NCBI GenBank assembly: GCA_947396885.1
Contig: OX377202.1
Span: forward strand, 110,874,221-110,938,220
Source: Heligmosomoides polygyrus polygyrus
Lineage: Eukaryota; Nematoda; Chromadorea; Rhabditida; Heligmosomidae
Direction: 5' to 3'
DNA: 64,000 nt
Shown here in pieces: positions 1 to 10,729 of the stretch. Position 1 is the first letter of the stretch. Each line of letters starts with the position of its first letter. The position numbers and the translations under genes are program-made. The notes below the pieces were generated by a model. The model was not told the origin of the DNA and ran no database searches. It worked only from the letters and a program-made list of their open reading frames with translations.

Positions 1-164
1 CTACTATTCAAATAGGAGTTAAAGAAGAAAGCAACTGGTTTCTAACGTTTATAAGATAATTCTTAGTAATTGCGTCTCTTGATGTTAGAATCCGTATTCA
101 TCTATTCAATCCGTGGATTGTTACCAGCAATTCTTGTGTGATTCAAAACTCCGCTTTGTTTCAG

Positions 165-452
165 ATTTGAAAGCACGTTCCACGGCCTCATGTGGAGGTA
201 CAATGCACGGCGTTTCGAGTATGCGCATACTCGAAACGTTGACTAATGTCAACGTAAGTGCTTTAATCTCTGTCAAGCTTGGGTGGTTCGGTGGAATTCT
301 AAAATTCTAACATGTTCTCATTCTAGGGAGCCATCACTCATCTGCCACCAAAGCTGGCTGCAATTCCCGTGCCGCTCAATTCAATACCCGACATGGAGAT
401 CGGAGATGACGTGCTCGACGTGGGAATGTTTGTGGATGTGTCGCTCCATTGA
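165..452 (+). CDS. Last two exons of a host protein-coding gene, function unknown
   Basis: Exon 165-253 follows a TTTCAG acceptor (ends 164) and stops at AAC before a gtaagt donor at 254. The second exon, 327-452, follows TTCTAG and ends in a TGA at 450-452. Phases agree: 165-253 carries two bases completing a split codon, then 29 codons; 327-452 is 42 codons including the stop. The 73-bp intron size and both splice signals are typical of nematodes. The joined tail runs from LKARSTASCGG through TNVN, then GAITHLPPKLAAIPVPLNS, and finishes DVGMFVDVSLH. Hydrophobic and charged residues alternate as in a globular C-terminus, but I do not recognise the family. The gene must begin upstream of the window. 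The exon model is well supported by two matching splice sites and an open frame; the function is not assigned. Confidence 0.6.
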
Positions 453-1474
453 TGACGTGAGTCCTATTGCATATGTAAAGTGGTCGTTTTTCGGTGTCGC
501 ATTTCGAGACTAATTTCCCTTTCATGTTCGCTATTCTAAGTAGAAATTTTCTATTAAAAAAAAATAGAGCAGACCGCTAAATAATGGGCCGCTCAATTTG
601 CCCTCCGTCTATGACGTGCGAAAAAGATGCTGGAAACGTTCTCAGTTGGTGTTGCATGTAATGGTAATCACAACGATCATAGATCTCGGTGGTTGATGCA
701 GGTTTCGTCACCGAACATTGATTGCGAGGGCGTGAACCCGGGACGCGCCGACGATAACAGCGGCCTGGCGCGCTGCGCCGTTACACGCTGATGGTCCTCC
801 GCGGTCGCTGCGCTAGTCGAATCCGTCTCACCCACCTCAATGTGCTGTTGTCACTTGGTACCTGAGAATACTAACAGTTAAATGTGTGCTTTTGGGGTTT
901 CCACTAAGGAACTGTGGCATAAGAAGGGTTTGAATAGAGATTCCACCTGCGCTATTTTGTTCTAAGTTATGAACTCTATCAAGCGGATGCGCTCCTTTCG
1001 TATCAGGCTCTTCTGAGAAAACGGGATAGCATTAAAAATTGTGCGAGACGCTTAATATCAGTCACTCCATCACGCCGAGATATTCGTATTTACAAAAGTA
1101 TGAAGGAATTTTGAAAAAAAAGCCTGCTTCAGCTAGGCGGCTAGTTTTCGGGCTTTTGGCTTGATTAATCACCTAACTGTCTTGTAGAAATGAGCGCTTA
1201 TTGGGACACCTTCCAGCCTCAATGCATTCTATTATCCTCTTTGAATGTTTCTATGTGTTTGTTGGTTTGGATGTCGGCTAGAAGAAAGTATTTTCCTTGG
1301 TTTTTACCGTGGCTAATACTCGTTCTACTGCGAGAATCATATCGGACTGCTGATAATCGCTCTCTGCATAACTATTATCGCCTTCAGTAAAGAGGACTCT
1401 CAGGCAATTTCAAAAGACACCATCGTTTGTCATCTTTACGCTGATTGTCAGAAATCTCTAGTAACATTTTATTA
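453..1474. other. 3' flank and intergenic DNA with a tRNA-like patch
   Basis: No supported gene follows the TGA at 452. The 3' UTR of the upstream gene probably occupies the first 100-200 bases, though no clear AATAAA is visible. A GC-rich patch at about 725-805, read on the minus strand, has a box resembling a tRNA A box (GGCGCAGCGCG) and a B-box-like GGGTTCACGCC about 40 bases later. It may be an old tRNA-derived SINE head. A cloverleaf could not be drawn convincingly. Confidence 0.3.
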
Positions 1475-1630
1475 GTCCTTACCGCGTGCCAGAGTAGTCC
1501 ACTAGATTGTAGAACACGCTGAGGGACACGAATAAGTCACGCCTTTTCTTTAAAGTGTTCACCAAGCACTTCGGCCAAGGCTTTGCTTGGTGTGGTGGTC
1601 CACATAACTTTCAACGACTTCGTCTACATA

Positions 1631-2886
1631 CCAGGCTGTCCAATAATTCTTGTCCGAAAATTTCACCATTTTTAATTTTTTTTCAACTTTATTGAAAACC
1701 AAGTCTAATCAACAACATAATCACCACAGTTATCCACAACAGTGACCCATCGATTGGGCAGGTCGCCGATGCCCTTCGCCCAGAACTCCGGGGGCTGCGA
1801 CTCGAAGAAGTCCGCGATGTCGGATTTGAGGTTGTCGTAGTTGGTGAATTTTCTTCCGGCCAAATGGTGCTTCAGCGGGCGGAACAAGTGGTAGTCGGAG
1901 GAAGCGAGGTCCGCGGAATACGGCGGATGGGCAACCGTCTCCCAGCCGAGCATCGCCAACTTCTGCTGGATCTCCTTCGCCACGTGGGGGCGCGCGTTGT
2001 CGTGCAGCAGGTGGACCGAGGTCCGTCAGGGACGCTTTTCTCGGATGGCGGCGGCTAGTTTCTCGAGCTGATCGGTGTAGATGGAGGCGGTGACCGTCCT
2101 GCCTTGCGGGAGCAGCTCGAAGTACAGCGTGCCCTTGGCGTCCCACCAGCAGCAGAGCATGATCTTCAGCGGGTGCAGGTCGGCTTTCGGCGTCGTCGAC
2201 GGCTCTTCTCCGCGCGGGATCCAGACGGCACGGCGGGCGACGTTGTCGTAGAGGACCCAGCTCTCATCCCCAATGGCCAGGTCCTCGAGAAACTCCTTGC
2301 GATGCGGACGAAGGAGGAGGGACTGGCAGACGGCCACGCGGCTCTGCTTGTTGGCGTCCGTCAGACGGTGGGGGTTCCGACGGGCCAGAACTTTGTGGTA
2401 GCCGAGTAAGTTGAGTCGATTGTGGATGGTGGACTTGCTGCAGCCGAGCGTCGTCGCCAGTTCACGGGTGGTGGCTTCCGGCTTCTCCTTGATACAGCGA
2501 CGGACTTCGTCATCATACATCGTAGAAGACCTCCCGCTGTGCTCCCTGTCCTCGAAGCTCGTGTCGCCGCTCTCGAAACGATTGAACCAGCGCCTGACTG
2601 TGCGTTGGGACACTGCATCCTCCTTGCACGCTCTGCAGATGTTGGCGACCGCGGTGCCCGTGTCGTTGCCCAGCAGCCACTCGTAGTACACGGACGTACG
2701 AATTCGACCTTGGTCCATTTTAGCTTGTACTGGTAGCTAGACGCGGCGACTGCGCCTTATATACCCCTAGCGTGGAACTCTGGAGAACCTTCTAGAAGGT
2801 TTTTACACCTGCCTGATATTATAACACTTCTAAGGAAAATTATAGAATTTTGAAAATTTTCGGACAGGAATTATTGGACAGCCTGG
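1631..2886 (-). mobile_element. Mariner transposon A, 1256 bp, near-complete
   Basis: Terminal inverted repeats of about 33 bp open with CCAGGCTGTCCAATAATTC at 1631 and close with the reverse complement at 2886. They differ at only a few positions. Both ends are flanked by TA (1629-1630 and 2887-2888), the standard mariner target duplication. The transposase reads on the minus strand. The element sits inside the 3' part of RTE family A, so it is younger than that copy. Close TIR identity and a single coding lesion suggest fairly recent insertion. Confidence 0.93.
1705..2718 (-). pseudogene. Mariner A transposase with one in-frame stop codon
   Basis: DDE/D transposase of the Tc1/mariner superfamily, which cuts and pastes its own element at TA sites in the nucleus. 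The frame opens with MDQGRIRTSVYYEWLL, followed by an N-terminal helix-turn-helix pair including TTRELATTLGCSKSTIHNRL. Catalytic Asp residues are visible in GDESWVLYDN, HDNARPH and SSDYHLF, a mariner DD34D arrangement. Open frames 2026-2718 and 1705-1983 are in the same register. They are separated only by a TGA after residue 230 (at about 2026-2028), not by a frameshift. Total length of about 337 codons is close to the usual mariner size of about 345. The copy is therefore disabled by a single nonsense change unless sequencing error is responsible. Confidence 0.88.
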
Positions 2887-2888
2887 TA

Positions 2889-4247
2889 TAAACACGTTCT
2901 GATCTCCATGCGTCGTCTAAGCTCTGAGTTATGTAGGCCTCTCGCAGCGGGAACCGTGTCACTCCTACATTATCCTCTCGATTCCTCGTTGACTGCGTGT
3001 TCGTCCTACTTCGAATAGCCCATGTCTCTGAGGTGTATGTTGGTGCTGCAAGAACAGTGGAGTCAAATAGGTGGGCACGGAGTCGGACGTTCTTCGTTTT
3101 CTTCACGACTTCTTCGACGCTCTTGAAAGCTCCCCAAGCCGCTCGTTTCCTCCTGCTCAGCTCTGGTGCTAGGTCGTTGGCCATGTTGACTTTGCGACCC
3201 AGATACACATAGCTGGAGCATTCGGAGACGTTCGTTCCGTTGAGCGAGAATGGGGCATCAGAAACCCATCCGTTCTTCATGAACATTGTCTTCGTAAGAT
3301 TCAGCTGCAGTCCAACGCTTCCACATACACGATCGAAGTCGGCCAGCAGGCCAGCGACTGATGCTCGGTGTTATGAGCACGATGTCGTCAGCGAAGCGAA
3401 GATGGTGCAGTTGCCGGCCGTCGACCTTCACTCCCATGTCTTCCCATTCTAGTTCGCGCATGACGTTTTCGAGGGTGGCGCTGAACAGCTTCGGGGATAT
3501 GGTATCCCCTTGTCGAACCCCTCTCTTCACGTCAATGACGACGTCGTTGTAGAATGGTGAGATCTTGGTCGTGAATCCACTGTACAGCTCTCGAAGGACT
3601 CTGATGTACTGAGTAGGAACGCCCTGAGTGAGCAGGGCTTCGATGACCGCTTCAGTTTCGACTGTGTCGAATGCCTTCTTCAGGTCGATGAACGTAAGGC
3701 ACAGCGGCAGCGTGTACTCTCGCGACACTTCGATGAGCTTCGTAATGCTGTGTATGTGATCGATCGTGCTGAATCCTCTCCGAAATTCTGTTTGTTCGCA
3801 TGGCTGTCCTTCGTCCAGCGTTCGGCCGATCCTATTCAGGATGACTCGAGTGAAAAGCTTGTAGACTACGGACACCAGGCAGATCGGGCGCTAGTTGCCA
3901 ATGTCGTGCACGTCTCCCTTCTTGTACAGCAAGACGGTCCTGCTGGTCTTCCACTGAGATGGAACTTTGCACTCCGACAGGTATCGTGTGAAGAGTCGCG
4001 CCAGGGTGTTGATGAGCGCTGGCGGGAAGTTCTCCAAGTGTTCGGATCTGATCCTGTCGGGACCGGGTGCTGTACGCTTCCTCACCGACGAGATGGCGTG
4101 TCGAATCTCGGAAGGGAAAACACAGGGGACGGCGCTCCATCCTGCGGAAGATGGCATGGGAGCTGGTGTACGTGGCTGTCGAAGGGATCGAGTAGAACTC
4201 GTGGCTGACTTTCTCCGTTGCCTCTCAAGATGAGGTGACGGTTCCAT
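2889..4247 (-). pseudogene. RTE family A reverse transcriptase, broken
   Basis: Reverse transcriptase and C-terminal region of an RTE LINE. Reading from 4247: an N-terminal RT segment with RKRTAPGPDRIRSEHL and QWKTSRTVLLYKKGD; a TAG near 3891 where a Tyr codon is expected in the conserved NYRPI motif; then, in the same frame, FIDLKKAFDTVE (motif A), GVRQGDTISPKLF (motif B) and FADDIVL (catalytic motif C). After LITPSI the frame shifts near 3365. The other frame continues with NLTKTMFMKNGWVSD, the YLG motif, and a C-terminal part ending at the mariner insertion point. Lesions: one stop, one frameshift, one insertion, and loss of the endonuclease end. Confidence 0.82.
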
Positions 4248-4255
4248 GCGGCTGT

Positions 4256-4743
4256 CGAAATTTCAAAGTTGTGACAGGTTGATGTAGAACTGAGAAGAGT
4301 TCTGTCAAATCCAGCCAGTGTGCATTGAATTTTTTTTGTTTTTTAGAACACGCCCATAACGTGAATTGCTGCTCCTCTTCTTCTCTAGGAGTGGTGAGAA
4401 GCAACGACGGCATATGATCATCAGCCGACGCATGACCATTGCTCGACGAGAATTATGCAGCTGCCAGATGCATTTGAATTTTCATTCGTTTACGGCTATG
4501 CCACGACTTAAGAAGGCGTCAGTGTGATCTTCGTCCACTTCCCATCACTTTTTCCTTTTAGAAGAAAATTTCAAAAAAGTTTTATTATCGGTAAATTAGG
4601 TTGTATTTCTGAAGTAGGAGAAATTGCTATGTATTATTTGGATGAATGCGATTGAATCTTCGATCTTTTTTGCAAAAGTAGTTTCATGCTTTTTTGTTCT
4701 ATTTTGGGAACCAAAATGTTATTAAAAAAGCTACTCCAGGTAA
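4256..4743. other. AT-rich spacer between two LINEs
   Basis: No open frame with coding character and no recognisable repeat ends are visible between the 5' truncation of RTE A and the 3' tail of RTE B. Confidence 0.4.
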
Positions 4744-7700
4744 TGGTTCTTCTTCTTTTCTTCTTCTTCAGCGTTTGTCCCGCTTCGAGGCGGGGTCCGC
4801 TATTCTGGTGTGGTGACGCCACTTTACGCGATCAAATGCTTGATCGAGATGGATACCAGCAACCTTTAGGTCCATATGCAACGTATCAAGCCATCGCTGC
4901 TTCGGCCGCCCTTTAGGCCGTTTTCCGGGCACATCTATGTTAAGGCCAATCTTCCTAACAGTGTCACCACTAGCTCGAAGAACGTGGCCATGGGCGAGCT
5001 TCACGTAACTTGTCAGCAATTGGAGAGACACCAAACCTCTGGCGCATTTCATCGTTGCGAATACGGTCCAGACGCGTAACACCAGCCGTCCATCGCAGCA
5101 TTTTCGTTTCCATTACGCTGAGGCGAGTCTCAACCTCCTTGGTTGCAGGCCAGCACTCAGCTCCATACATCGCTACTGGTCGGACGATGGTTCTATAGAT
5201 CTTCGATTTAAGGCGTTCCGGTATCTTCCTGTCGCATAAAACGCCTGTCATCGAGCGCCATTTGGACCACGCTGCGCGAGTTCACCTCGAACGTCAGACT
5301 ACCATCAGACGCAATTGCAGATCCAAGGTACTTGAAGTTTGTCGTTCGTACTAGCGCAGTGCCATTGATCTCAATGGACCCGGCTGCGTTTCCGTCTGTC
5401 GTCAAGTACTCAGATTTTTTGACGTTTAGCTTGAGCCCGTACATCGCCAAGCGGTCGTACCAAGCTTGCGCTTGTCGCTCGAGTTCGCTCTTCTCTTCGC
5501 TTGCAAGCATTACGTCATCTGCATACAGCAGCGTCCAGGGGGCAGGCTTCTGAAGGTCTCTCGAAATGGCATCCATTACGACAATGAATAGGAGCGGGGA
5601 AAGCGCAAAGCCCTGGTGAACACCAACGGAGATAGGAAACTCCGCCGATGTGCCGGCTGGCGCTCGCACACTACTCTTTGGACCAGAGTAAAGTATGCGC
5701 ACCCACTCAATAAGCTCTTCGGGAACACCGTGTTGTCGTAAGGCGTACCATATAACCTCACGCGGTACACGATCAAATGCTTTCTATAAGTCGAGAAAAG
5801 CTATGTGCAGCGGTTTCTGCTTTTCGCGATGTCTCTCTACCAGAAGACGAGCAGCATGTATGGCATCGATGGTGCCACTGCCCGCTACGAAGCCACATTG
5901 ATTGGTGGAAAGTTGGACGATATCGCGAATACGTCCGTCTACAATTCGCTCGAAGATTTTCATGCTGTGCGAGAGCAAGCGAATTGGACGGTAATTCGTG
6001 CAGTCCGCAGGACTGCCCTTCTTCTTCCATATCGGGATCGTCGTGCTTTCCTGCCAACTACCAGGTACCTTCTTTTCCGTAACAACCTGGTTGAAAAACT
6101 TCGTTAGCCACTCAGCAGGACTCCAGCACCTCAACTTCCATAGGTCGGCCGCTATATCATCGGGGCCCGTTGCTTTGCCTGGCTTCATCTTCTTCAAAGC
6201 CGCTTCCGTCTCCTCCACAGTGATTTTCTGCACAGGACCGTGCGTAGGAGGGACGCAAGGGATGGGCGGATGGGCAAACTCTTCTGTCGAAATTCTCTCG
6301 AAGTAGTCATGCCATCGTTTCATAGCCCTCTTGCGGTTCGTCAGTAGATGGCCATTCTCATCGTTGGTGCCCAAGAATTTCTCGATGTCCTCGGCCTGAC
6401 GATGGCGTGCCTTGGCAAGTCGATAATGATGTCGTTCACCATCGCGCGTCTCGAGTTTATCGCTGAGATCATCATAATGGACGACTTTTGCAACGGCTAC
6501 GGCCTTCTTTGCCGCTTTCTTCGCCTCCTGGTACATACGCCATTTGTCTGCATTCTTGTCGCGCAGGAACGCGTGATATAATTTCTTCTTCTCTCGGACT
6601 TTTTCTCTTACGTCGTTAGTCCACAGCCACGCCAGCTTCTCGATCTTGCGGCGTCCAGGCTTAGTCATGCCTAATTCAGAGCATGCAACTTGTAAAATCG
6701 TATCGGTTGCATCTTTCCATATTTCGTCGACGGTTGTCACCGTCGGTAACCGAATACGAGAAACAAAAGCTGCAGCGTTTTCCTTCAATCGCCACCACTT
6801 GATTCTCGGTGGACCGCATCGCTCGACATGCCTCAGCCTCGGAGGGGCGAACTTAAGAGTGCATATCAGCGGAGGGTGCTGTGTGGCGACAGTCTCGTAC
6901 GGCACCACCTTCGCATCTGTAACCAGCTTTCGATCGCGATGCTTCACAAGAATGAAGTCGATTTGTGTCTTGGTGCTCCCGCTATAGAACGGCACCAGAT
7001 GGGAGTCACGCTTTCGAAATACGGTGTTCGCGATGATGAGGTTATGCGAGTCCGCATACTCAAGGATTCGCTCACCATCAGCGTTACGTGCTCCATATCC
7101 GAAACCGCCGTGACAGCTGCGACCATCTTTCGCAGTCCCCACATGACCGTTGAGGTCACCTGCGATAACGACAGCGTCTTCTGACGGTACCTCTGCTGTC
7201 TTTTCATCAAGCAGGGTCCAAAACTCATCCTTGGCTCTCTCAGAGCAGCCTGCCTGCGGAGCGTATGCAGAGAAGAAATGATACATAGCTGTTCAGCAGC
7301 GACTACGACCTTCATCAAGCGGTCATTAAAACGTTCCACGCTTATAATCGCGTCTCGGAAACGTTCGGAGACGATTACACCAACTCCGCTGGTGGTCCTG
7401 GGACTGCCGCACAGAATGGCCTTGAAGCCTCGGCCTATGTCCCTCGACTTACAACAGGACCACCTCGTCTCCTGTACCGCACATAAGTCGATTCGTCTTC
7501 GCTCCAGTGCTTCTGCCAACTCGCACGAGCGGCCCGTCAACGTACCCACATTCAGCGTAGCTACGCGGGTCTTGCCTACGTTACGGGACTTTCGGACTAG
7601 CTCAGTTTCCCCCCGATGCCGTCCTCGCATCAGGGACCCTCGCATACTTCTCACACTCGCCGGGCTCTGCGAGTGCGCGTCGGCTCCTGCGGACGCCGTA

Positions 7701-7830
7701 GCATTATCTCGATACTCACTTAACGTCATCAACCATGTGATGTGACATGGGATCTCCACTCCAGGAAATGGTTCAAAAGCGGATTTACCCCAACACTTTC
7801 GAGAGTTTTCCCGTTTATTCAACCTTACTG
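4744..7830 (-). mobile_element. RTE-type LINE, family B, nearly full length
   Basis: A minus-strand non-LTR element of about 3.1 kb, close to the usual 3.2 kb of RTE elements. It has an apurinic-like endonuclease, a reverse transcriptase and a C-terminal domain. Its 3' end is an A/G-rich GAA simple repeat, seen on the + strand as TTCTTC repeats at 4744-4772. RTE elements characteristically end in short tandem repeats rather than poly(A). The same tail follows the related fragment at 37552-38288. The 5' boundary near 7830 is uncertain because no target duplication was recognised. Confidence 0.85.
4768..7822 (-). pseudogene. RTE family B endonuclease-reverse transcriptase, few lesions
   Basis: Polyprotein for target-primed reverse transcription. 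The N-terminal endonuclease shows RVATLNVGTLTGRS, AVQETRW, AGDLNGHVG and QIDFILV. The RT shows KATGPDDIAADLWK, NYRPI, LDL-KAFDRV, VHQGFALSPLLF and YADDVML. The C-terminal domain has the CWPATKEVE region, GHVLRASGD, and ends ADPASKRDKR. Lesions read from the frames: a 1-nt frameshift near 7287 just before FFSAYAPQAGC; an in-frame TAG at 5784-5786 inside the motif A block (frames 5784-7286 and 5208-5702 are in register); a frameshift near 5255; and a short deletion near 4995. Four lesions in 3 kb indicate a recently dead copy. The weakest point is the exact start codon. Confidence 0.85.
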
Positions 7831-7861
7831 TATAAAAGCATGAATCTAATAATAAATGTGG

Positions 7862-7950
7862 CGCTAATCAATCTCTCCGCGGGAAGCGCCACGCATTCTA
7901 CTTCTGCGCTATGTCATAGGGTGATTTCAATGCCTATTTCGCCTGCGGTA
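7862..7950 (-). repeat. SINE1 3' end fragment
   Basis: Matches the reverse complement of the SINE1 3' region: a gcgccacgcattctacttct block followed by a decayed version of the GATTTGAATGCGTATTTGGC stretch. The tail and the tRNA-like head are missing. Confidence 0.6.
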
Positions 7951-8027
7951 CGTCCGGTGCGATGAGGTCAGAGGGCCATGGTGGACATCGACTGACCTCA
8001 AACTCGGGTAGTTAAACACTACTGGCG

Positions 8028-8240
8028 TGTAGTGGTAAAGTTGGGAGGCGCCGGCTGGCCCGTGCACCCTGAATCGAGGTTCTTGGTTCTGATTCCGACC
8101 TCGTCTGACGAAGTCTTTCATCCCTTCAGAGTAGATGAATTACTTGTCCAAGAAAGATACAGCTTTGGCTCGTTCGTCGGCTGACCACCTCAAGTCATTG
8201 TGTTTGCAAATACGACTCATGTTGCCTGCGCGACATGTAG
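8028..8240 (+). repeat. Divergent SINE1 copy
   Basis: A + strand copy starting with GTGTAGTGGTAAAGTTGGGA (A-box region) and then GGAGGCGCCGGCTG. It continues through a B-box equivalent (GGTTCTGATTCC), a GTCGGCTGACCACC block and AAGTCATTG. It lies tail-outward next to the minus-strand fragment at 7862-7950, so the two face away from each other. Many substitutions point to an old insertion. Confidence 0.6.
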
Positions 8241-8306
8241 AACTAGAATGCTCATCGATCGAACGATGTCGATTAACACCGTCCTTATGCCTTAATTTCG
8301 CCTGTG

Positions 8307-8452
8307 TAAGGCCTAGTTTATAGTTTTTTTTTGCCACGCGGCGCGGCACTACGATCGCTATAGATATCGATTTTTCGCGCCATCCAGTCGATATCTATCT
8401 CGATCGCCGTGCCGCGCCGCGCAGCGGCTCAAGTATAAACCAGGGCTAAGAA
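8307..8452. mobile_element. Short GC-rich palindromic MITE
   Basis: About 145 bp that folds almost end to end. The left side runs GGCCTAGTTTATA, then CGCGGCGCGGCAC and GATATCGA; the right side is its reverse complement, ending AGTATAAACCAGGGCTAAG. A second copy lies at 31434-31574. There is no coding capacity. It belongs with the other TIR families here that share a TTYATACTT block just inside a GGCC or GGGC end. Confidence 0.75.
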
Positions 8453-9594
8453 GAAGCATTGGGCCGTTTTGTCTTCCTAAAACTCACCTTAGAGTTTTTC
8501 CCTATCGCTTATGTGCCAAGTTTGATTGTGGCGCAGTCGGCAGGAGGTACATGGGCGACGGTCTCGCAAGAGCCGGTATAGTATCAGCCTCAGTAATCTC
8601 ACAGGCCACTTTAACTTCCATTTCTCCCGAGTTGGTTGGTTTTGGAGAGTGTAGGATAAACGAGTGAGCTTTCTGCACTCTTTCTGTGGTTAAGGAACAT
8701 TTTAAATACTGGCAATACGATGTAGGAATAGAGTGCGTGGCGAAAACCAAAACGTTGTCGATCAACGCATTTATCCTTTCACCATGTAGTTGCTTCATAG
8801 CCTAGTCGTAGTTCTCCTAGATCAATCTGGCGGGGTTCCAGCTTCCGGTTCTCTGTATAATAAGGCGCGTTTTCGCACTTTATCGAAAGCGATGGGTGGC
8901 AAATTGTGTTTTGGCTCGCTTGTGCCGACTGCTCCCTTTCCAGAAAACTCATCCAGCTTCTCCCCTTGCTCGGCCTCGACTTCTCAGCGGATCAGACGAC
9001 TTTCTTTTCCTAGGTTTTCTCCATTTTGAGGTGCACATCGTTGGCAGAGCTGGGAAGCTTTCCCCTAACTCTAGTTTCTGTCCGGCAGTTGTATTTTTAA
9101 TTAAAATCCACGCCTGGTCTTGCCGCTAGGATTCCAATTTTTAAGAGCTTCCAAAAAAGCTATAATGCTATAAACATGAGGCTACTGCATTGAAGTCTGA
9201 TACAGAGGTTTTCTCTTTCAGCCCTCCTATTCCGTTGTGCGAGTTTAGCAACTATTCGATGTTTTCCTCTGATTTAATCTCCATGTGGAGCCGCTCAGAC
9301 ATGCCATAAACGTCTCCCTCTTCTAATCACTTAGCGAAATCACTTGACGGCTGCTGCTGCTGAATTACGGCTAATAAGCCTTCCGCTGAACTAATAGAAG
9401 CTCTTTTTAGTCAACACAGCTACATATAACTACGTGGCTATAGTGTGTCTTTTTCTCGTTCTCATTTCCGACTCTTTCTACTGTTTTATAAAAATTTGTA
9501 AATTTGTACGAGATGTCTTAGAAGAGCAGAGCACTGACTTGCCAATTGGCTTTGCTGCGTAAGTCCATTGTATGGACGAAATATCTCTTATATC
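8453..9594. other. Unassigned non-coding stretch
   Basis: Only short open frames on both strands, without splice-site support. No terminal inverted repeats or recognised repeat was found. Confidence 0.35.
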
Positions 9595-9865
9595 TCTTAT
9601 ATACGCCTCCACGATGTCACGCAGAAGTAGAATGCGTGGCGCGTCCCGCCTACTCAGTTTACCCGCACTGGAATGCGTCGATGGTAGGGGATAGTATCCT
9701 GCCCTAAAAGCTGGCGGTGCGGTTTCGAGTCCCGCCTGGCATAACAGTGTTGTTCGCAACTAAGCGCTAGTCAATCTCTGTGCGGGATGCGCCACGCATG
9801 CTTTTCTGCTGAATATTGTGGAGGCCATTTGAATGCGTATTTGGCTCATCCGATCAATTGCGGTG
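9595..9865. repeat. SINE fragment cluster: SINE1 tails around a SINE2-like tRNA head
   Basis: Three pieces. A + strand SINE1 3' block lies at 9595-9645 (GAAGTAGAATGCGTGGCGCG). A tRNA-like stretch at 9685-9745 ends GGTTTCGAGTCCCGCCTGGC, resembling the SINE2 head T arm and acceptor. A minus-strand SINE1 3' block lies at 9765-9865 (GGGATGCGCCACGCATGC). The SINE1 pieces are inverted relative to each other. No clear duplication was found at the outer edges. Confidence 0.55.
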
Positions 9866-10110
9866 GTTATTTAATGGACAAGTGCTGTGCTTTATTCTGT
9901 GCTTTATCCTTCCCAGAAAAGTGTCTAACGAGTTCTTGGAATGTAGGAATTGGTTGGCCCTTCGAGCTGAACCAGAGAAGCGGCGCATCTCGATTGCGCT
10001 TTTCACAACGTTTCTGACGCTTATATTACTTTCCAGGAAAATGGAGACTGAAACTATGGGCTGACGGCCGTCTTCACTGTCCTGAAAATTCTTGTTATTA
10101 ATGTGGCCTG
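9866..10110. other. Unassigned spacer
   Basis: No gene or repeat end recognised between the SINE cluster and the RTE fragment. Confidence 0.3.
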
Positions 10111-10575
10111 CGTGACAAGACTCACGCAAGTGAGAGAAGGCCTCCGGAGTTCCGAGCTTCGCCGACGTTCGTAGATCAGAGACGCTGTCGCGTGGGCCAA
10201 GTTGTCGAAGATTAGGTGGGCCGGCCACGTAATGCGCTTCGCAGACACCTGCTGGACGAGAGCCGTTACCGACTGGATTCCGCGGGATGTCAGGAGAACA
10301 CCGGGACGAAAAAGTTTTTCACGAAGAAGTCCCACCAACGCGTTGGTCGGAGTTCTTCGTGAAAGCCCTGAACGACCGATATGACGCTCTTCGTGTCCCT
10401 CAAGCGAGGAGGATCCATTGGACCACTCTGGCACGCGACAGGGACGAATGGAGACGCTGCTGGCGCCCGTTCGAGCAAGTCGATGATCAACGGGACGACA
10501 GGTGATACAGGTGATAATGTGGCCTGCATGGAGAGAGGAACGCATCAGAGCAATCAGGTTGCATAGATGCATACG
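10111..10575 (+). mobile_element. RTE family A 3' fragment
   Basis: A + strand 5'-truncated LINE end encoding the family A C-terminus. VTRLTQVREG is followed by [25 protein letters not shown], and after a disruption the blocks [32 protein letters not shown] and [11 protein letters not shown]. About 22 extra bases near 10310-10332 are an inverted copy of the nearby TTCTTCGTGAAA segment, making a local palindrome and breaking the frame. It ends in a short (ACAGGTGAT)n-like tail, also seen reversed at 34475-34495. Confidence 0.8.
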
Positions 10576-10729
10576 TGCTATCCAGAGGGTCGCTGACTTG
10601 ATTGGCTGGCGATTGTTCGTTTGGCGATCTGATGTACCGTGCTTGACTGGCGCGTTCCGGTCTCCCTATGTAGGCCGTATTAGCATCTAGCACCATTGGT
10701 TATTATTCTGCGCAGTTTCTGACTAGTTG

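Larger units (their letters stand above)
1475..4255 (-). mobile_element. RTE-type LINE, family A, 5'-truncated and split by a mariner
   Basis: A minus-strand non-LTR retrotransposon whose reverse transcriptase and C-terminal region lie at 2889-4247. Its extreme 3' part is at 1475-1628, beyond an inserted mariner (1631-2886). The 1475-1628 segment matches the 3' ends of two other copies in the window (10111-10575 and 34470-35015), including the stretch equivalent to [10 protein letters not shown]. That shows one element was split. No endonuclease domain is present, so the copy is 5'-truncated near 4255. The family is RTE-like by its RT motifs and simple-repeat 3' end. Boundaries are approximate. 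Confidence 0.8.

Noticed and set aside
1730..2146. 138-codon minus-strand frame overlapping mariner A
   Set aside because: It is an out-of-frame shadow of the GC-rich transposase, with an Arg/Pro/His bias.
9685..9745. tRNA gene ending GAGTCCCGCCTGGC
   Set aside because: No complete cloverleaf; it is flanked by SINE fragments and resembles the SINE2 head.
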